From an uncultured Bacteroidia bacterium (lineage in GTDB: Bacteria > Bacteroidota > Bacteroidia > Bacteroidales > Prolixibacteraceae), in the NCBI GenBank assembly GCA_903923905.1, contig CAIXZH010000052.1, forward strand, positions 1-64,000: a DNA stretch of 64,000 nucleotides. Reading direction: 5' to 3'. Positions 17,116 to 25,842 of the stretch are shown here, in pieces. Each line of letters starts with the position of its first letter. Position 1 is the first letter of the stretch. The translations under genes were made by a program, and so were the position numbers. The notes below the pieces were generated by a model that was not told the origin of the DNA, searched no databases, and saw only the letters and a list, made by a program, of their open reading frames with translations.

Positions 17116-18417
17116 TTATATCGTTTTTGTTCGAATTTTATATCCAATTTTGCCGAAATAAAATATGAATAGATAAGCAGGAATGAATATCCAGTATCCG
17201 TTTTGATAATCATTTACAGTTGCAATTTCGTCCTTCTTAAAAATATCAATGATATATCCAAAAATCAATGGAATGATCGCTGCACCAACTAAGCTCATGA
17301 CCATATATGATGCACCGGTTTTTGTGAATTTTCCCAAATCGGCAATGGCAAGCGGCCAGATTGCTCCCCACATAATTGAATTTGCAAAACCAATTGCTAC
17401 TAATAAATAGATTCCAATCCTACCAGTTAAAAATATTATGCCGCCAGAAGCGATAATCCCAATAATTGCGAATAGGTTAAGGGCATTTGTCTGAGAGATG
17501 ATCTTTGGAATCATCAATACTCCAAAGATATAACCAACAAACATGCCGATTGGAACATACTTAGCATATCCTTCGAGATTTGTAGCACTCTGTCCATAAA
17601 TGGTTTTAGCAAAACCGATGATAGAAACCATTGGCAACACTTCAACTCCGATATAAAAAAACAAAGCCAAAACGCCGAGAAACAAGTGTGGATATTGAAA
17701 GATGCTTGATTTGGAAACCTGGTCTGGAATTTCATCAATTTGATCGCCTCTGCTTTCACCAGGAGCTTTCACTTCAGGCAAAGGAGCAAAGTTCATGAAT
17801 ACTCCTAATGCCACCAGAATAGCTGATACAATATAAAACGGAACCGCGACCTGACTTAATTTTACGTTATTTAAATTCAGAAACAAGCCAAGAAAAACGG
17901 GGCCTATCCACCATGCCAGTTTATTCATTATTCCCATTAAACACATCCGGCTGGCAGCGCTTTCCATTGATCCAGCAATAGTAACATATGGATTAACAGA
18001 CGCCTGCAAAAGTGTTTTCCCAATTCCGACTACAAAAAGGGCCATTAAAAAAGTTGATAAGCTTACCCTGTCAGCGGATGGAACAAACAAAACCATCCCT
18101 AATCCCATTATAAAAAGGGAAAATACCATACTTCTTTTATATCCTGTTTTTCTGACAACCCAGCCGGCGGGTGCGCCAAAAATTACAAATGCAGAGAAAA
18201 TGGCAACAGGAATCAAATAAGATTGAGTAACCGTAAGATGCAAGGCATCTTTGAGAAAAGGGGTTAGAAATCCACTGATGCCCACAGCGAAGCCAATCAC
18301 AAAGTATAAAACACCAAGAATAAGCATTGGGATAATAAGGGTGTTTTTAGTTTTCAAGAATAGGTTGACTGACATATCTATTTCGGTATTGGTCTGGTAA
18401 TTCGCTAAATTTTTCAT
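17116..18417 (-). CDS. Sugar permease, MFS superfamily, FucP-like
   Basis: A roughly 433-residue inner-membrane transporter with about twelve hydrophobic helices, beginning IPMLILGVLYFVIGFAVGISGFL after a short polar tail. The GxxxxRxGxR-like loop is present as GWVVRKTGYKRS. Relatives of this type (FucP/NagP/GlcP) import fucose, N-acetylglucosamine or glucose with protons. ATG at 18415-18417 is chosen; a GTG one codon earlier is possible, and either start overlaps the stop codon of the upstream GH2 gene. It is the link between the periplasmic hydrolases and the cytoplasmic block. Confidence 0.85.
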   Translation of the reverse strand: MKNLANYQTNTEIDMSVNLFLKTKNTLIIPMLILGVLYFVIGFAVGISGFLTPFLKDALHLTVTQSYLIPVAIFSAFVIFGAPAGWVVRKTGYKRSMVFSLFIMGLGMVLFVPSADRVSLSTFLMALFVVGIGKTLLQASVNPYVTIAGSMESAASRMCLMGIMNKLAWWIGPVFLGLFLNLNNVKLSQVAVPFYIVSAILVALGVFMNFAPLPEVKAPGESRGDQIDEIPDQVSKSSIFQYPHLFLGVLALFFYIGVEVLPMVSIIGFAKTIYGQSATNLEGYAKYVPIGMFVGYIFGVLMIPKIISQTNALNLFAIIGIIASGGIIFLTGRIGIYLLVAIGFANSIMWGAIWPLAIADLGKFTKTGASYMVMSLVGAAIIPLIFGYIIDIFKKDEIATVNDYQNGYWIFIPAYLFIFYFGKIGYKIRTKTI

Positions 18418-20873
18418 CACCTTACAGATTTCAGCGGCACCTTCAGGGTTCCTGTCTTTTCTGAAATTAGTTCAAGAGTTGCAGTTCCGGCATCAGTTGT
18501 ACTTTGAACTGTAACCATCAATTTTCCCTTGAAAAGCTTTCGGATATTGGTTTTGAAAAGCCCGGTATAATAAATATCACCATTGTCAAGGCCGATAAGC
18601 GCAGCTTCACCGTGAATGTTTACCTTGATTTCATTTGCTGCATCCGGGACGAGTGTTCCATTTTTATCAACAATCGAAATTTCTATCATCGAAATATCTT
18701 TGCCATCCGCTTTTAATAAAGTTTTATCAGGCTTTGCAATTAGTTTGGATGCCTCGGCTGCAGTTTTCAATACATCCTCAGCTACTTTTATTTTTGCAAT
18801 ATAGCCTATAGCTTTCAAAGTCCCTTCCTTGTATTTCAACGGCCAAATTCCGTAATAATTCAGGTTCTTGTCGATTACCTTGGTACCGAGCGAACGGTTG
18901 TTGAGGAATAGCTCCACTTCGTCGCAATTGGAAATAACATAAACAGATACGCTATCCTTAGGGATCCAGTTCCATTTCGATTCCGCCGACTTCCAGTCCC
19001 ATCTCGATTCAGTCTTGCTGGTTTTTGATACGGCTAAATGGACTGTAGGCTTTTCGTTCCAATAAGCTTTAAATAGATAATATTCAGGCTTTTCAAAACC
19101 GGAGAGATCCAAAATTCCCCGAAAAAATCCACGTCGAGGATATTCATCAGACTCGCCCCAATAGTCAATTCCCACCCATATAAATCCACCAATGACATAA
19201 TCCTTATCCCGGCACCAAATAAAACTCGGGAGTTGCTTGTTCGTCTCAGTTCCAATGCAAAGTTTATCAGGCCGCTTTTGATATTCCGGACCGTACATTT
19301 TATCTCCAAAATCCCTGTCAATGTAGTTGTACCCTGAAATATCAAGTGCATCAATAAAACCGTTTTGGGTTGAATACATATATTCATTACAACCTGATGT
19401 AACAGGTCGTGTGTTATCCTCATTATGGCAAATGCTTATCAGTTTTTTTGCAATTCCGGTACCGCAGGATGCTTTCTGGTCGGGAATTTCATTTCCAATG
19501 CTATACATAACTATTGATGGGTGGTTACGGTCTCTTTGGATCATAGCTTTCAAATCAGTTTCGGCCCATTGGTTAAAGTAAAGATGATACCCATTTTGCG
19601 CTTTGCCCTGAGTATTAGCGGTGTAATTGTAAAACCAATCGGTTGTCCATTCGTCAAATGCTTCATCCATCACATAAAAGCCCAGGCTGTCGCATAAGTC
19701 GTAAAACTCAGGAGCAAAAGGAGTGTGAGCTGTTCGAACCGCATTGCAACCTGCTTCCTTTAGTTTCAGCAACCTGTTTCGCCAAACCTGAATGGGCACT
19801 GCAACACCAAATGAACCGGCGTCCTGATGCAGACAAACCCCTTTCAGTTTTTCAGGTTTATCATTTACAAACATCCCTTTCCCGGGAATATATTCAAGTT
19901 TACGAATTCCAAAGGAGGTTACCTGGTCATCAATAACCTTACCGTCGCAAATAATTTCGCTTTTCAGATCATATATTTCAGGGAATTTAGACGACCAAAT
20001 CCTGGGTTGAACGATCTGGATTTGTTGATTTATTTGATTATAAGACTGAAAGTTAGTGCATTGTTTTTCTTTCTCATTCCTTGCTAATTCATTTCCATTT
20101 TTGTCGGTAATAACTGACCTGAACAGTAAGGTTTTTGTTACTAATTCCGGTTTGTAATTCCATTGATCAGCTTTCCATTTTTCATAATCTTTATACGAGA
20201 AAAAATTGGAAGCAAATTCATAGTTTACATTCACGGTTGCTTTTTCAATTGAGACTTCAGAAGTAGTTACCAATACGCCTTTGTAATTATCGAAATGGAC
20301 GAAATTGGTTGCCACAAGCCAAACATTCCGATAAATGCCAGATCCGGTGTACCATCTGGTTGATTCTTTGAGTGAGTTATCGACTCGAACGGCTATTGTA
20401 TTAGTTTCTCCAGTACCTTTTTTAAGGAATTCGGTTAGGTCGTATTGGAAAGTCGTAAAGCCATACGGATAACGGCCTAAAAAATGGTCGTTGATCCACA
20501 CTTCGCTATTCATATACACGCCGTCAAATTGAACGATCACCTGCTTTTGTTTCATGGTTTCAGGTAGGACAAAAGTCTTGCGGTACCATCCAATCCCAGT
20601 TGGGAAAAAGCCTGTGGAGCCGCCTCTCGATTCCAGGCAATCACCTTCAATGCTCCAGTCGTGAGGAAGGTTAAGCGTCCGCCATGAGTCATCATTATAA
20701 TCCGGGTTTCTGTATTCCGGGTTGTCGCTTAAAGTGAATTTCCAATCGGTGTTGAATAATAATTTCTCTCTGACCTGGGTTGTCTGAGCTTCAGAAGAAG
20801 CTGATTCCAGAATAAAAAACAGAATTGCCAGAATCAGCGCTTTTCCTGATTTCATTTTTAGTAGTGCTATCAT
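18417..20873 (-). CDS. Glycoside hydrolase family 2, beta-galactosidase-like
   Basis: This 818-residue secreted enzyme has a signal peptide (best start perhaps residue 7, MKSGKALILAILFFILESASSEA). Domains in order: jelly-roll sugar-binding domain (LNLPHDWSIEGD), Ig-like immunoglobulin domain, TIM barrel (RTAHTPFAPEFYDLCDSLG), then DUF4982-like and Ig-like C-terminal domains. Acid/base Glu lies in SIGNEIPDQ near residue 463 and the nucleophile Glu probably in IGTETNKQ near 541. GH2 enzymes remove beta-galactose, beta-glucuronate or beta-mannose; the domain layout suits beta-galactosidase. It is translationally coupled to the permease. Confidence 0.85.
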   Translation of the reverse strand: MIALLKMKSGKALILAILFFILESASSEAQTTQVREKLLFNTDWKFTLSDNPEYRNPDYNDDSWRTLNLPHDWSIEGDCLESRGGSTGFFPTGIGWYRKTFVLPETMKQKQVIVQFDGVYMNSEVWINDHFLGRYPYGFTTFQYDLTEFLKKGTGETNTIAVRVDNSLKESTRWYTGSGIYRNVWLVATNFVHFDNYKGVLVTTSEVSIEKATVNVNYEFASNFFSYKDYEKWKADQWNYKPELVTKTLLFRSVITDKNGNELARNEKEKQCTNFQSYNQINQQIQIVQPRIWSSKFPEIYDLKSEIICDGKVIDDQVTSFGIRKLEYIPGKGMFVNDKPEKLKGVCLHQDAGSFGVAVPIQVWRNRLLKLKEAGCNAVRTAHTPFAPEFYDLCDSLGFYVMDEAFDEWTTDWFYNYTANTQGKAQNGYHLYFNQWAETDLKAMIQRDRNHPSIVMYSIGNEIPDQKASCGTGIAKKLISICHNEDNTRPVTSGCNEYMYSTQNGFIDALDISGYNYIDRDFGDKMYGPEYQKRPDKLCIGTETNKQLPSFIWCRDKDYVIGGFIWVGIDYWGESDEYPRRGFFRGILDLSGFEKPEYYLFKAYWNEKPTVHLAVSKTSKTESRWDWKSAESKWNWIPKDSVSVYVISNCDEVELFLNNRSLGTKVIDKNLNYYGIWPLKYKEGTLKAIGYIAKIKVAEDVLKTAAEASKLIAKPDKTLLKADGKDISMIEISIVDKNGTLVPDAANEIKVNIHGEAALIGLDNGDIYYTGLFKTNIRKLFKGKLMVTVQSTTDAGTATLELISEKTGTLKVPLKSVR

Positions 20874-20924
20874 TTGATAATCATTAAATTAATTTACATT
20901 TCAAAAAATACTGAATTCCGGAAA

Positions 20925-23048
20925 TCATTTTGCACTTATCTCAAAAAGCTCTCCTGAATACAGCTTATCCAGCTTTACAGCAAACCCTTTAGACTGAAGA
21001 TCATGGCCGGTCAAAGATGTGATGACTTCTCCGTTCATCAGTTTCACCTCATAGTTTTTTACCAGATCAAGGTATTTGACGGTCACTATTCGTTCTGATT
21101 CAGCAGCCCCCTGACGAAAAACACCGATTATACCGCCTGTTTTCGTATCTGTATTAATCCGTTGAAAACCATCCCATCTGCCTTCCTGGGGTTCTCCAAA
21201 TCCCGGCAGATCCTGCCTGTAGCTCATAATATCATATTTTGAATTCATATTTTGGAGCCAATTGGCATAGCCGTGGTATATTTTGAGATCGACTGCAGAA
21301 AGTCGCCGCGGATCACCCAACATGATCGGTAACGCCCCTGCCAACGATTTGATATGCATTTCCCAGCCTTTGTCATCCATTTGCGGATTGCCTATTACCA
21401 AAGCTGTTGCGGGTATCGCCGGAGACCTCCACCAGGCCATATTTCGGACTCTGAGATCCGTTTTTTCTCCTGAGAGGCCATCAAAGTTCGATAGCCAATT
21501 GCCTTCGGCGTGTTTTAACATGGCATAATCAATTAACTGCAAACCTCCCATTGCTTCAAAAGTGCAGTCAATGAATAGATTAGGTTTAGCCGCATGGAGT
21601 TCATCAAAGAGTTTCCACATCCTTTCATAGTTTACAAATAACGATTCATGATGATCTTTATGCCCTGTATGATTTGTTGCATAACAACCTGAATTTTCAT
21701 TGTTAAAAGCATATGGACTTGTTACAATGCCAAAATCAAGCTTCATATATTCCAGGCCGTAATCCAAACTCAATTTCAACAGTATCTCTTTGATATAATC
21801 TTTCCAACCGGTAGAAAAACAGGCTGTCCGAACATAATCTTCATTTGGCAATTCCGACAGAAGGTTTTCGAAATTCCCATTTATATCGCGTCCAAACCAC
21901 TCCGGATGTTCCTTAAATACTCTGCTTTTTGAAGAAGCACTGCCTACGCTTACCCAAAGGCCTGGTTTCATTCCCAGAGATTTGATATAGTCAAACACAG
22001 GTTTCAAACCATTAGGAAATTTTGTTTTATCGATACCCCAGTCCCCATAACTGTCCTGCCATCCATCGTCGATTACAAATTCCTTCATCCCGGCATCAGC
22101 AGCAACTTTTGCCAATTCTCTAATTAATTTTTCATTTATATTCTTTTCAAAAGGCCACCAATTATTGTAAACAAAAGTTGGTTTTTCTTTTAGTTCAGAA
22201 AGACGGATTCCCATGTGCTTGCGAATAAAATCGGGCACTGCAGTATTTAAAATCTCTTCAGGATCTCTTTGATGATTGTACACCATAGTGAAAACCTGCG
22301 GTGTTTCAAACGATTCATTGGGTTTGATCCATTTACGGAATGGGAATAAGTTATTTTTATGGGTTAATCCACTGCAAATATCCTGTCCCTGCCAAAATAC
22401 AGAGGTGCGTTTCATCACACCCGATGCCTCGTTACCAATGACAATTCCAGATTCCCAATCCATATTGTGAACAATCATAAGTGCATCCTGCATATTTCCT
22501 TCATAAGGTCCGATAGACTTGCGCCTTCCGTAATCGCTGTAAATCCAGCTGAAAGTCGTCGCAGAATACCTTGATACCTCGAATTTCTCAACATCTACAG
22601 ATTCCAAGGGAACCTCTGAACTGCTCAGATTTTTAACAATCAGGCTCTTGCGAACGACCGGCAGATTGGGATAAAGCAGATATTTCAACGTGACTTCAAT
22701 TCTTTTATCTCCGCTCAGCAAGGTAACGGCTGCTCCATCACCCTGTCGCGAATCGTTAATCGACTTAACATCAACCATACTCCAATCGCTTTTACCTGAA
22801 TAGACTATATTATTAATTTCGAACTGAAAATCTGTATTTGACGGTTTAAAGTACTGAAAATCACCAGCTACTGGTTTGTAGGATGTTGTTAAAAAATCAC
22901 CCTGAGGGTTTGGCAGTTTAATAATCCGCTGAACAACTCCGTTATTTAAAGTCAGTTCGTTTTTTGTCCATTGGGCAAAGGGAGTTTGGGCAATAGTAAA
23001 TGCAGCGGTTAAGAAAACCAGAATAAAGGCAATTACGGCTTTTTTCAT
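20925..23048 (-). CDS. Alpha-galactosidase-like glycoside hydrolase (GH36/GH-D clan)
   Basis: A 707-residue protein with signal peptide MKKAVIAFILVFLTAAFTIAQ. After an N-terminal beta-sandwich the barrel starts near residue 300 (NNWWPFEKNINE, FVIDDGWQDSYGDWG). The nucleophile Asp is likely in EYMKLDFGIV near residue 436, and the acid/base is probably in the WLSNFDGLSGE region. GH36 enzymes cleave terminal alpha-galactose or alpha-N-acetylgalactosamine. It sits 27 bp after the URO-D-like gene. Clan assignment is firm; the exact sugar is not. Confidence 0.85.
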   Translation of the reverse strand: MKKAVIAFILVFLTAAFTIAQTPFAQWTKNELTLNNGVVQRIIKLPNPQGDFLTTSYKPVAGDFQYFKPSNTDFQFEINNIVYSGKSDWSMVDVKSINDSRQGDGAAVTLLSGDKRIEVTLKYLLYPNLPVVRKSLIVKNLSSSEVPLESVDVEKFEVSRYSATTFSWIYSDYGRRKSIGPYEGNMQDALMIVHNMDWESGIVIGNEASGVMKRTSVFWQGQDICSGLTHKNNLFPFRKWIKPNESFETPQVFTMVYNHQRDPEEILNTAVPDFIRKHMGIRLSELKEKPTFVYNNWWPFEKNINEKLIRELAKVAADAGMKEFVIDDGWQDSYGDWGIDKTKFPNGLKPVFDYIKSLGMKPGLWVSVGSASSKSRVFKEHPEWFGRDINGNFENLLSELPNEDYVRTACFSTGWKDYIKEILLKLSLDYGLEYMKLDFGIVTSPYAFNNENSGCYATNHTGHKDHHESLFVNYERMWKLFDELHAAKPNLFIDCTFEAMGGLQLIDYAMLKHAEGNWLSNFDGLSGEKTDLRVRNMAWWRSPAIPATALVIGNPQMDDKGWEMHIKSLAGALPIMLGDPRRLSAVDLKIYHGYANWLQNMNSKYDIMSYRQDLPGFGEPQEGRWDGFQRINTDTKTGGIIGVFRQGAAESERIVTVKYLDLVKNYEVKLMNGEVITSLTGHDLQSKGFAVKLDKLYSGELFEISAK

Positions 23049-23075
23049 AATTTGTTAGTTTTAGTAATTCTTTTA

Positions 23076-24161
23076 TTACCACTTTTCAATTCGCCTGATG
23101 ATATCAGGTTGGATTTTTTCGTCTGCGGCAATACAAAGCATTAATCCTTTCGAATCCATTTCGCTGATAAAACTTTCCAGCTCAGAAACCTGAACATCAA
23201 CCACAACCGATTTTCCGGCAGCCTGGATCTTTTTAATAAAAGGGACCCACTGCATGATGGGAAAATCGTCGCCAACACCCTGGACCCATTGAATGGCATT
23301 AATTTCAGGAATGTCGAGTAAGTGATCGACATGGTTGGCAACTCCTTTTCCATCCAAATGGAAAACATTGTGGCTCACTAATTTTACTTCCTTCTGAATA
23401 CCAGGCAAGATGAATTCCTCGAATTGCTGGGGCGAAATCATGCTTGCGATATCGCAACTTGGGATGTGCATTTTCCCGAAAGACGGAATTCCCATCCAGG
23501 CAACCGAAAGTTGGTTATGTTTCTTCAAAATCGAATCAAAATAATTGAAAATCTGCTCAAAATCCCGGGAGGAAATATCAATCAGTTGCTTAACTTCATG
23601 CGGATCAATCAAAAAATCGATACAGAGTTGCTGAGGGTCGCGAAATGCAGCAGCACAATCCAATCCGGGATGCAAATCAGTATAGCCCACCATATATTTG
23701 CCTGCCCAACGTTCAAGAGCGGCATTTGTCATCTCATCAATTTTCCTGAAGTACGGATTGTTCACGTCAAGCTTTAGGTCATTCAACTGAGACCAATCCT
23801 TGATATTTGGAATGGCATAAGAAGTGACTTCTTTGTATTCCAGCTCAACCCCATAAAATGAAGTATAAACTTCAGGACCAAGATTTGGCCAGAAAATTGG
23901 GAAAGTCTCGGCATTAAAAACAGAGTTTTTCAACTGATCTTCAAACAGTTCAATTTGATAATCGGTATCCCACCAGCGATCTTTTAAACTGGCCCATGAT
24001 CGGCCTTTGAGAAAATGTGCTTCACTGTATTCAGCATTATGTGCAGAAAATCTGATGGGCGGACGATCAATCATCTCTTGTTCGTACCAGGCATAAATTC
24101 GTTCCATCGCCTTGTCAAAGTCAGGCTTTTTTTCAAGCTCCAAAGTCCATTTTTTTTCCAT
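23076..24161 (-). CDS. Uroporphyrinogen decarboxylase-like (URO-D / corrinoid methyltransferase superfamily) protein
   Basis: This 361-residue cytoplasmic protein has the URO-D/MtaA barrel pattern without the porphyrin-binding motifs that would make it HemE. Visible landmarks are GYTDLHPGLDCAAAFRDPQQL, SPQQFEEFILPGIQKEV and VSHNVFHLDGKGVANHVDHL. It lacks a signal peptide and a clear His-x-Cys zinc-thiol motif at the C-terminus. Such stand-alone members occur beside glycoside hydrolases in Bacteroidota, with no established role known to me. It sits between GH31 and GH36 with gaps of 4 and 27 bp, so it belongs to the locus. Confidence 0.7.
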   Translation of the reverse strand: MEKKWTLELEKKPDFDKAMERIYAWYEQEMIDRPPIRFSAHNAEYSEAHFLKGRSWASLKDRWWDTDYQIELFEDQLKNSVFNAETFPIFWPNLGPEVYTSFYGVELEYKEVTSYAIPNIKDWSQLNDLKLDVNNPYFRKIDEMTNAALERWAGKYMVGYTDLHPGLDCAAAFRDPQQLCIDFLIDPHEVKQLIDISSRDFEQIFNYFDSILKKHNQLSVAWMGIPSFGKMHIPSCDIASMISPQQFEEFILPGIQKEVKLVSHNVFHLDGKGVANHVDHLLDIPEINAIQWVQGVGDDFPIMQWVPFIKKIQAAGKSVVVDVQVSELESFISEMDSKGLMLCIAADEKIQPDIIRRIEKW

Positions 24162-24165
24162 GTCC

Positions 24166-25755
24166 CTATTTTATTTTTTCAAAATACGGCAAATCATTCA
24201 GGGCAACTTTGATTTCAACGGTTTTTGGCCCTTTGAAAACCTGCCCATCAAAACTTTTCCATTTTCCTTCCGGAAGAACCACTTTTCTTGTTGTTGCTCC
24301 TTTTACAAGAACCGGAGCCACAAGCATGGTGTCTCCCAAAAGAAACTGGTCGACAATCTGAGCGTAACCCTGATTTGGGTAATTAAATTCCATCGGTTTC
24401 AGGATTGGCTCACCAGTCTTGGCGGCATTTTGAGCCAATTCCAGGATATAGCCTTTAAACTTTTCACGGATTTTTACAGCAATTTTAACTGCCTCCATAT
24501 GTTCCTGATCCAGTACCCTCCAAGGCGCTACCGAGAACTGCATCATTGGCATCAGAGCGTGACATTGTGCAGAACGAACCACTGACTCCTGATCAAAAAG
24601 GTTATTGTTTTCGAATGAGGTAACTTCTCCGCCACCGATCATATCCGGACAGGAAAAGTAATAACCCATTAAACCTTCGACGAGCATATTTGGGATTAAT
24701 TGTTGTAAAGCCTCAAACCCATGTTCTTTGTCATGAAGTCGCTCACCCAACGGTTGTCCTCCCATTTTCCACATGGCGCGGTACTCATTGAGCGGATAAT
24801 CAAGTCCGATTTTCGCCCAGGCTTCGCAATGATCAGCCGGTGAAACGTTTGGTTTTAACGAATGAACATTAACATAGAATTCAAAATCACCGGCATCAAA
24901 TTTAAAACCATCAACGCCAAATTCTTTGGTCAAACGGTCTAGTTGAGCCTTGAACCAGGTAGTTGCATCAGGATTGGTCAAATCCAGTTCCGCACTTGAA
25001 CCATTCCACCATTTGATCATGGCCGGATATCCATTGTCGTCAGTGACGAAATATTTTTTGGATATTAAATCGCGAAAGATATAGCTGTCGGGGCTTACAA
25101 AAGGGCAAACCCATACCATCACTTTAAACCCCACGTTGTGAAGTGAATCAATCATTTGCTTCGGGTTCGGAAACCTCGCCGGATGGAAACTCCAGTTCCC
25201 GTAATCCTCCTGCCAGTTATCATCAATCATTAAAACACCTGCTGGCAAACCATTTGCAAGGATATTTCTGGCGTAAGCCATAACATCTTTTTGATTCTGA
25301 TTGTACACCAGCTCAATCCAGGTATTGTATTGCGGACTAGAAAACAACAGAGAATCAGGCATCTCCCCGGAAGGTGGAAAATATGTTTTACTGGAAAAAT
25401 GATAGGCATCTTTCAGGGTATTACCTGCTTTAGTTTGTTGGAAAACAGTCGATTTGGCGTTTATATTCAATTTGCCGGGTACAAAATGAATGGCAAATGG
25501 CTGTTCTGACCAGATTACTACTCCGGAAGAAGAAAGCAGCAACGGCTGCACCTGATTGGTATAACAGTTGTTCCTGAAATCAGACTGGTATGGCTGTGTC
25601 ATTGGCATATTCGATCCATGTTCAATGACTCCTGACCACCAGAATGTATTTGTTCCAACAGTAATATTTAAACTATCGTTGTGGATGGTTTGCTGACCCG
25701 CTACCAACAATGAGATTGCAAACACAAATAGTAAAACTGCAAAAATCTTTTTCAT
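24166..25755 (-). CDS. Glycoside hydrolase family 31, alpha-glycosidase
   Basis: A 529-residue protein with signal peptide MKKIFAVLLFVFAISLLVAGQ. The barrel shows GVLMIDDNWQEDYGNWSF and VDGFKFDAGDFEFY, whose Asp near residue 287 is the expected nucleophile; the acid/base is probably in the GLMGYYFSCPDMIGGG region. It is shorter than most GH31 enzymes (600-900) because the N-terminal beta-sandwich is small and there is little C-terminal extension; the short form is known among alpha-galactosidase and sulfoquinovosidase-like members. The specificity (glucose, xylose, galactose) cannot be set from sequence. Confidence 0.8.
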   Translation of the reverse strand: MKKIFAVLLFVFAISLLVAGQQTIHNDSLNITVGTNTFWWSGVIEHGSNMPMTQPYQSDFRNNCYTNQVQPLLLSSSGVVIWSEQPFAIHFVPGKLNINAKSTVFQQTKAGNTLKDAYHFSSKTYFPPSGEMPDSLLFSSPQYNTWIELVYNQNQKDVMAYARNILANGLPAGVLMIDDNWQEDYGNWSFHPARFPNPKQMIDSLHNVGFKVMVWVCPFVSPDSYIFRDLISKKYFVTDDNGYPAMIKWWNGSSAELDLTNPDATTWFKAQLDRLTKEFGVDGFKFDAGDFEFYVNVHSLKPNVSPADHCEAWAKIGLDYPLNEYRAMWKMGGQPLGERLHDKEHGFEALQQLIPNMLVEGLMGYYFSCPDMIGGGEVTSFENNNLFDQESVVRSAQCHALMPMMQFSVAPWRVLDQEHMEAVKIAVKIREKFKGYILELAQNAAKTGEPILKPMEFNYPNQGYAQIVDQFLLGDTMLVAPVLVKGATTRKVVLPEGKWKSFDGQVFKGPKTVEIKVALNDLPYFEKIK

Positions 25756-25830
25756 GCGTATATAATTTGTTTTTTAAAGGTCGCATGGAATAGCCATACG
25801 GGAATATTCATTTCGGTTTGTGATTTCTCA
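25756..25830 (-). promoter_or_regulatory. Leader of the GH31 gene, shared with the esterase gene leader
   Basis: Upstream of the GH31 start the plus strand reads GTATATAATTTGTTTTTT followed by AAAGGT, then ATAGCCATACGGGAATATTCA. These blocks match those upstream of the esterase gene at 5121-5195. The 87-bp gap to the GH3 gene leaves room for an internal promoter or a conserved leader. No perfect TAnnTTTG box is seen on the minus strand here. Confidence 0.4.
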
Positions 25831-25842
25831 ACCATGGCTATT

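Noticed and set aside
24112-24585. 157-residue open frame on the plus strand
   Set aside because: It covers the junction of the URO-D-like and GH31 genes in antisense and has no recognisable domain.
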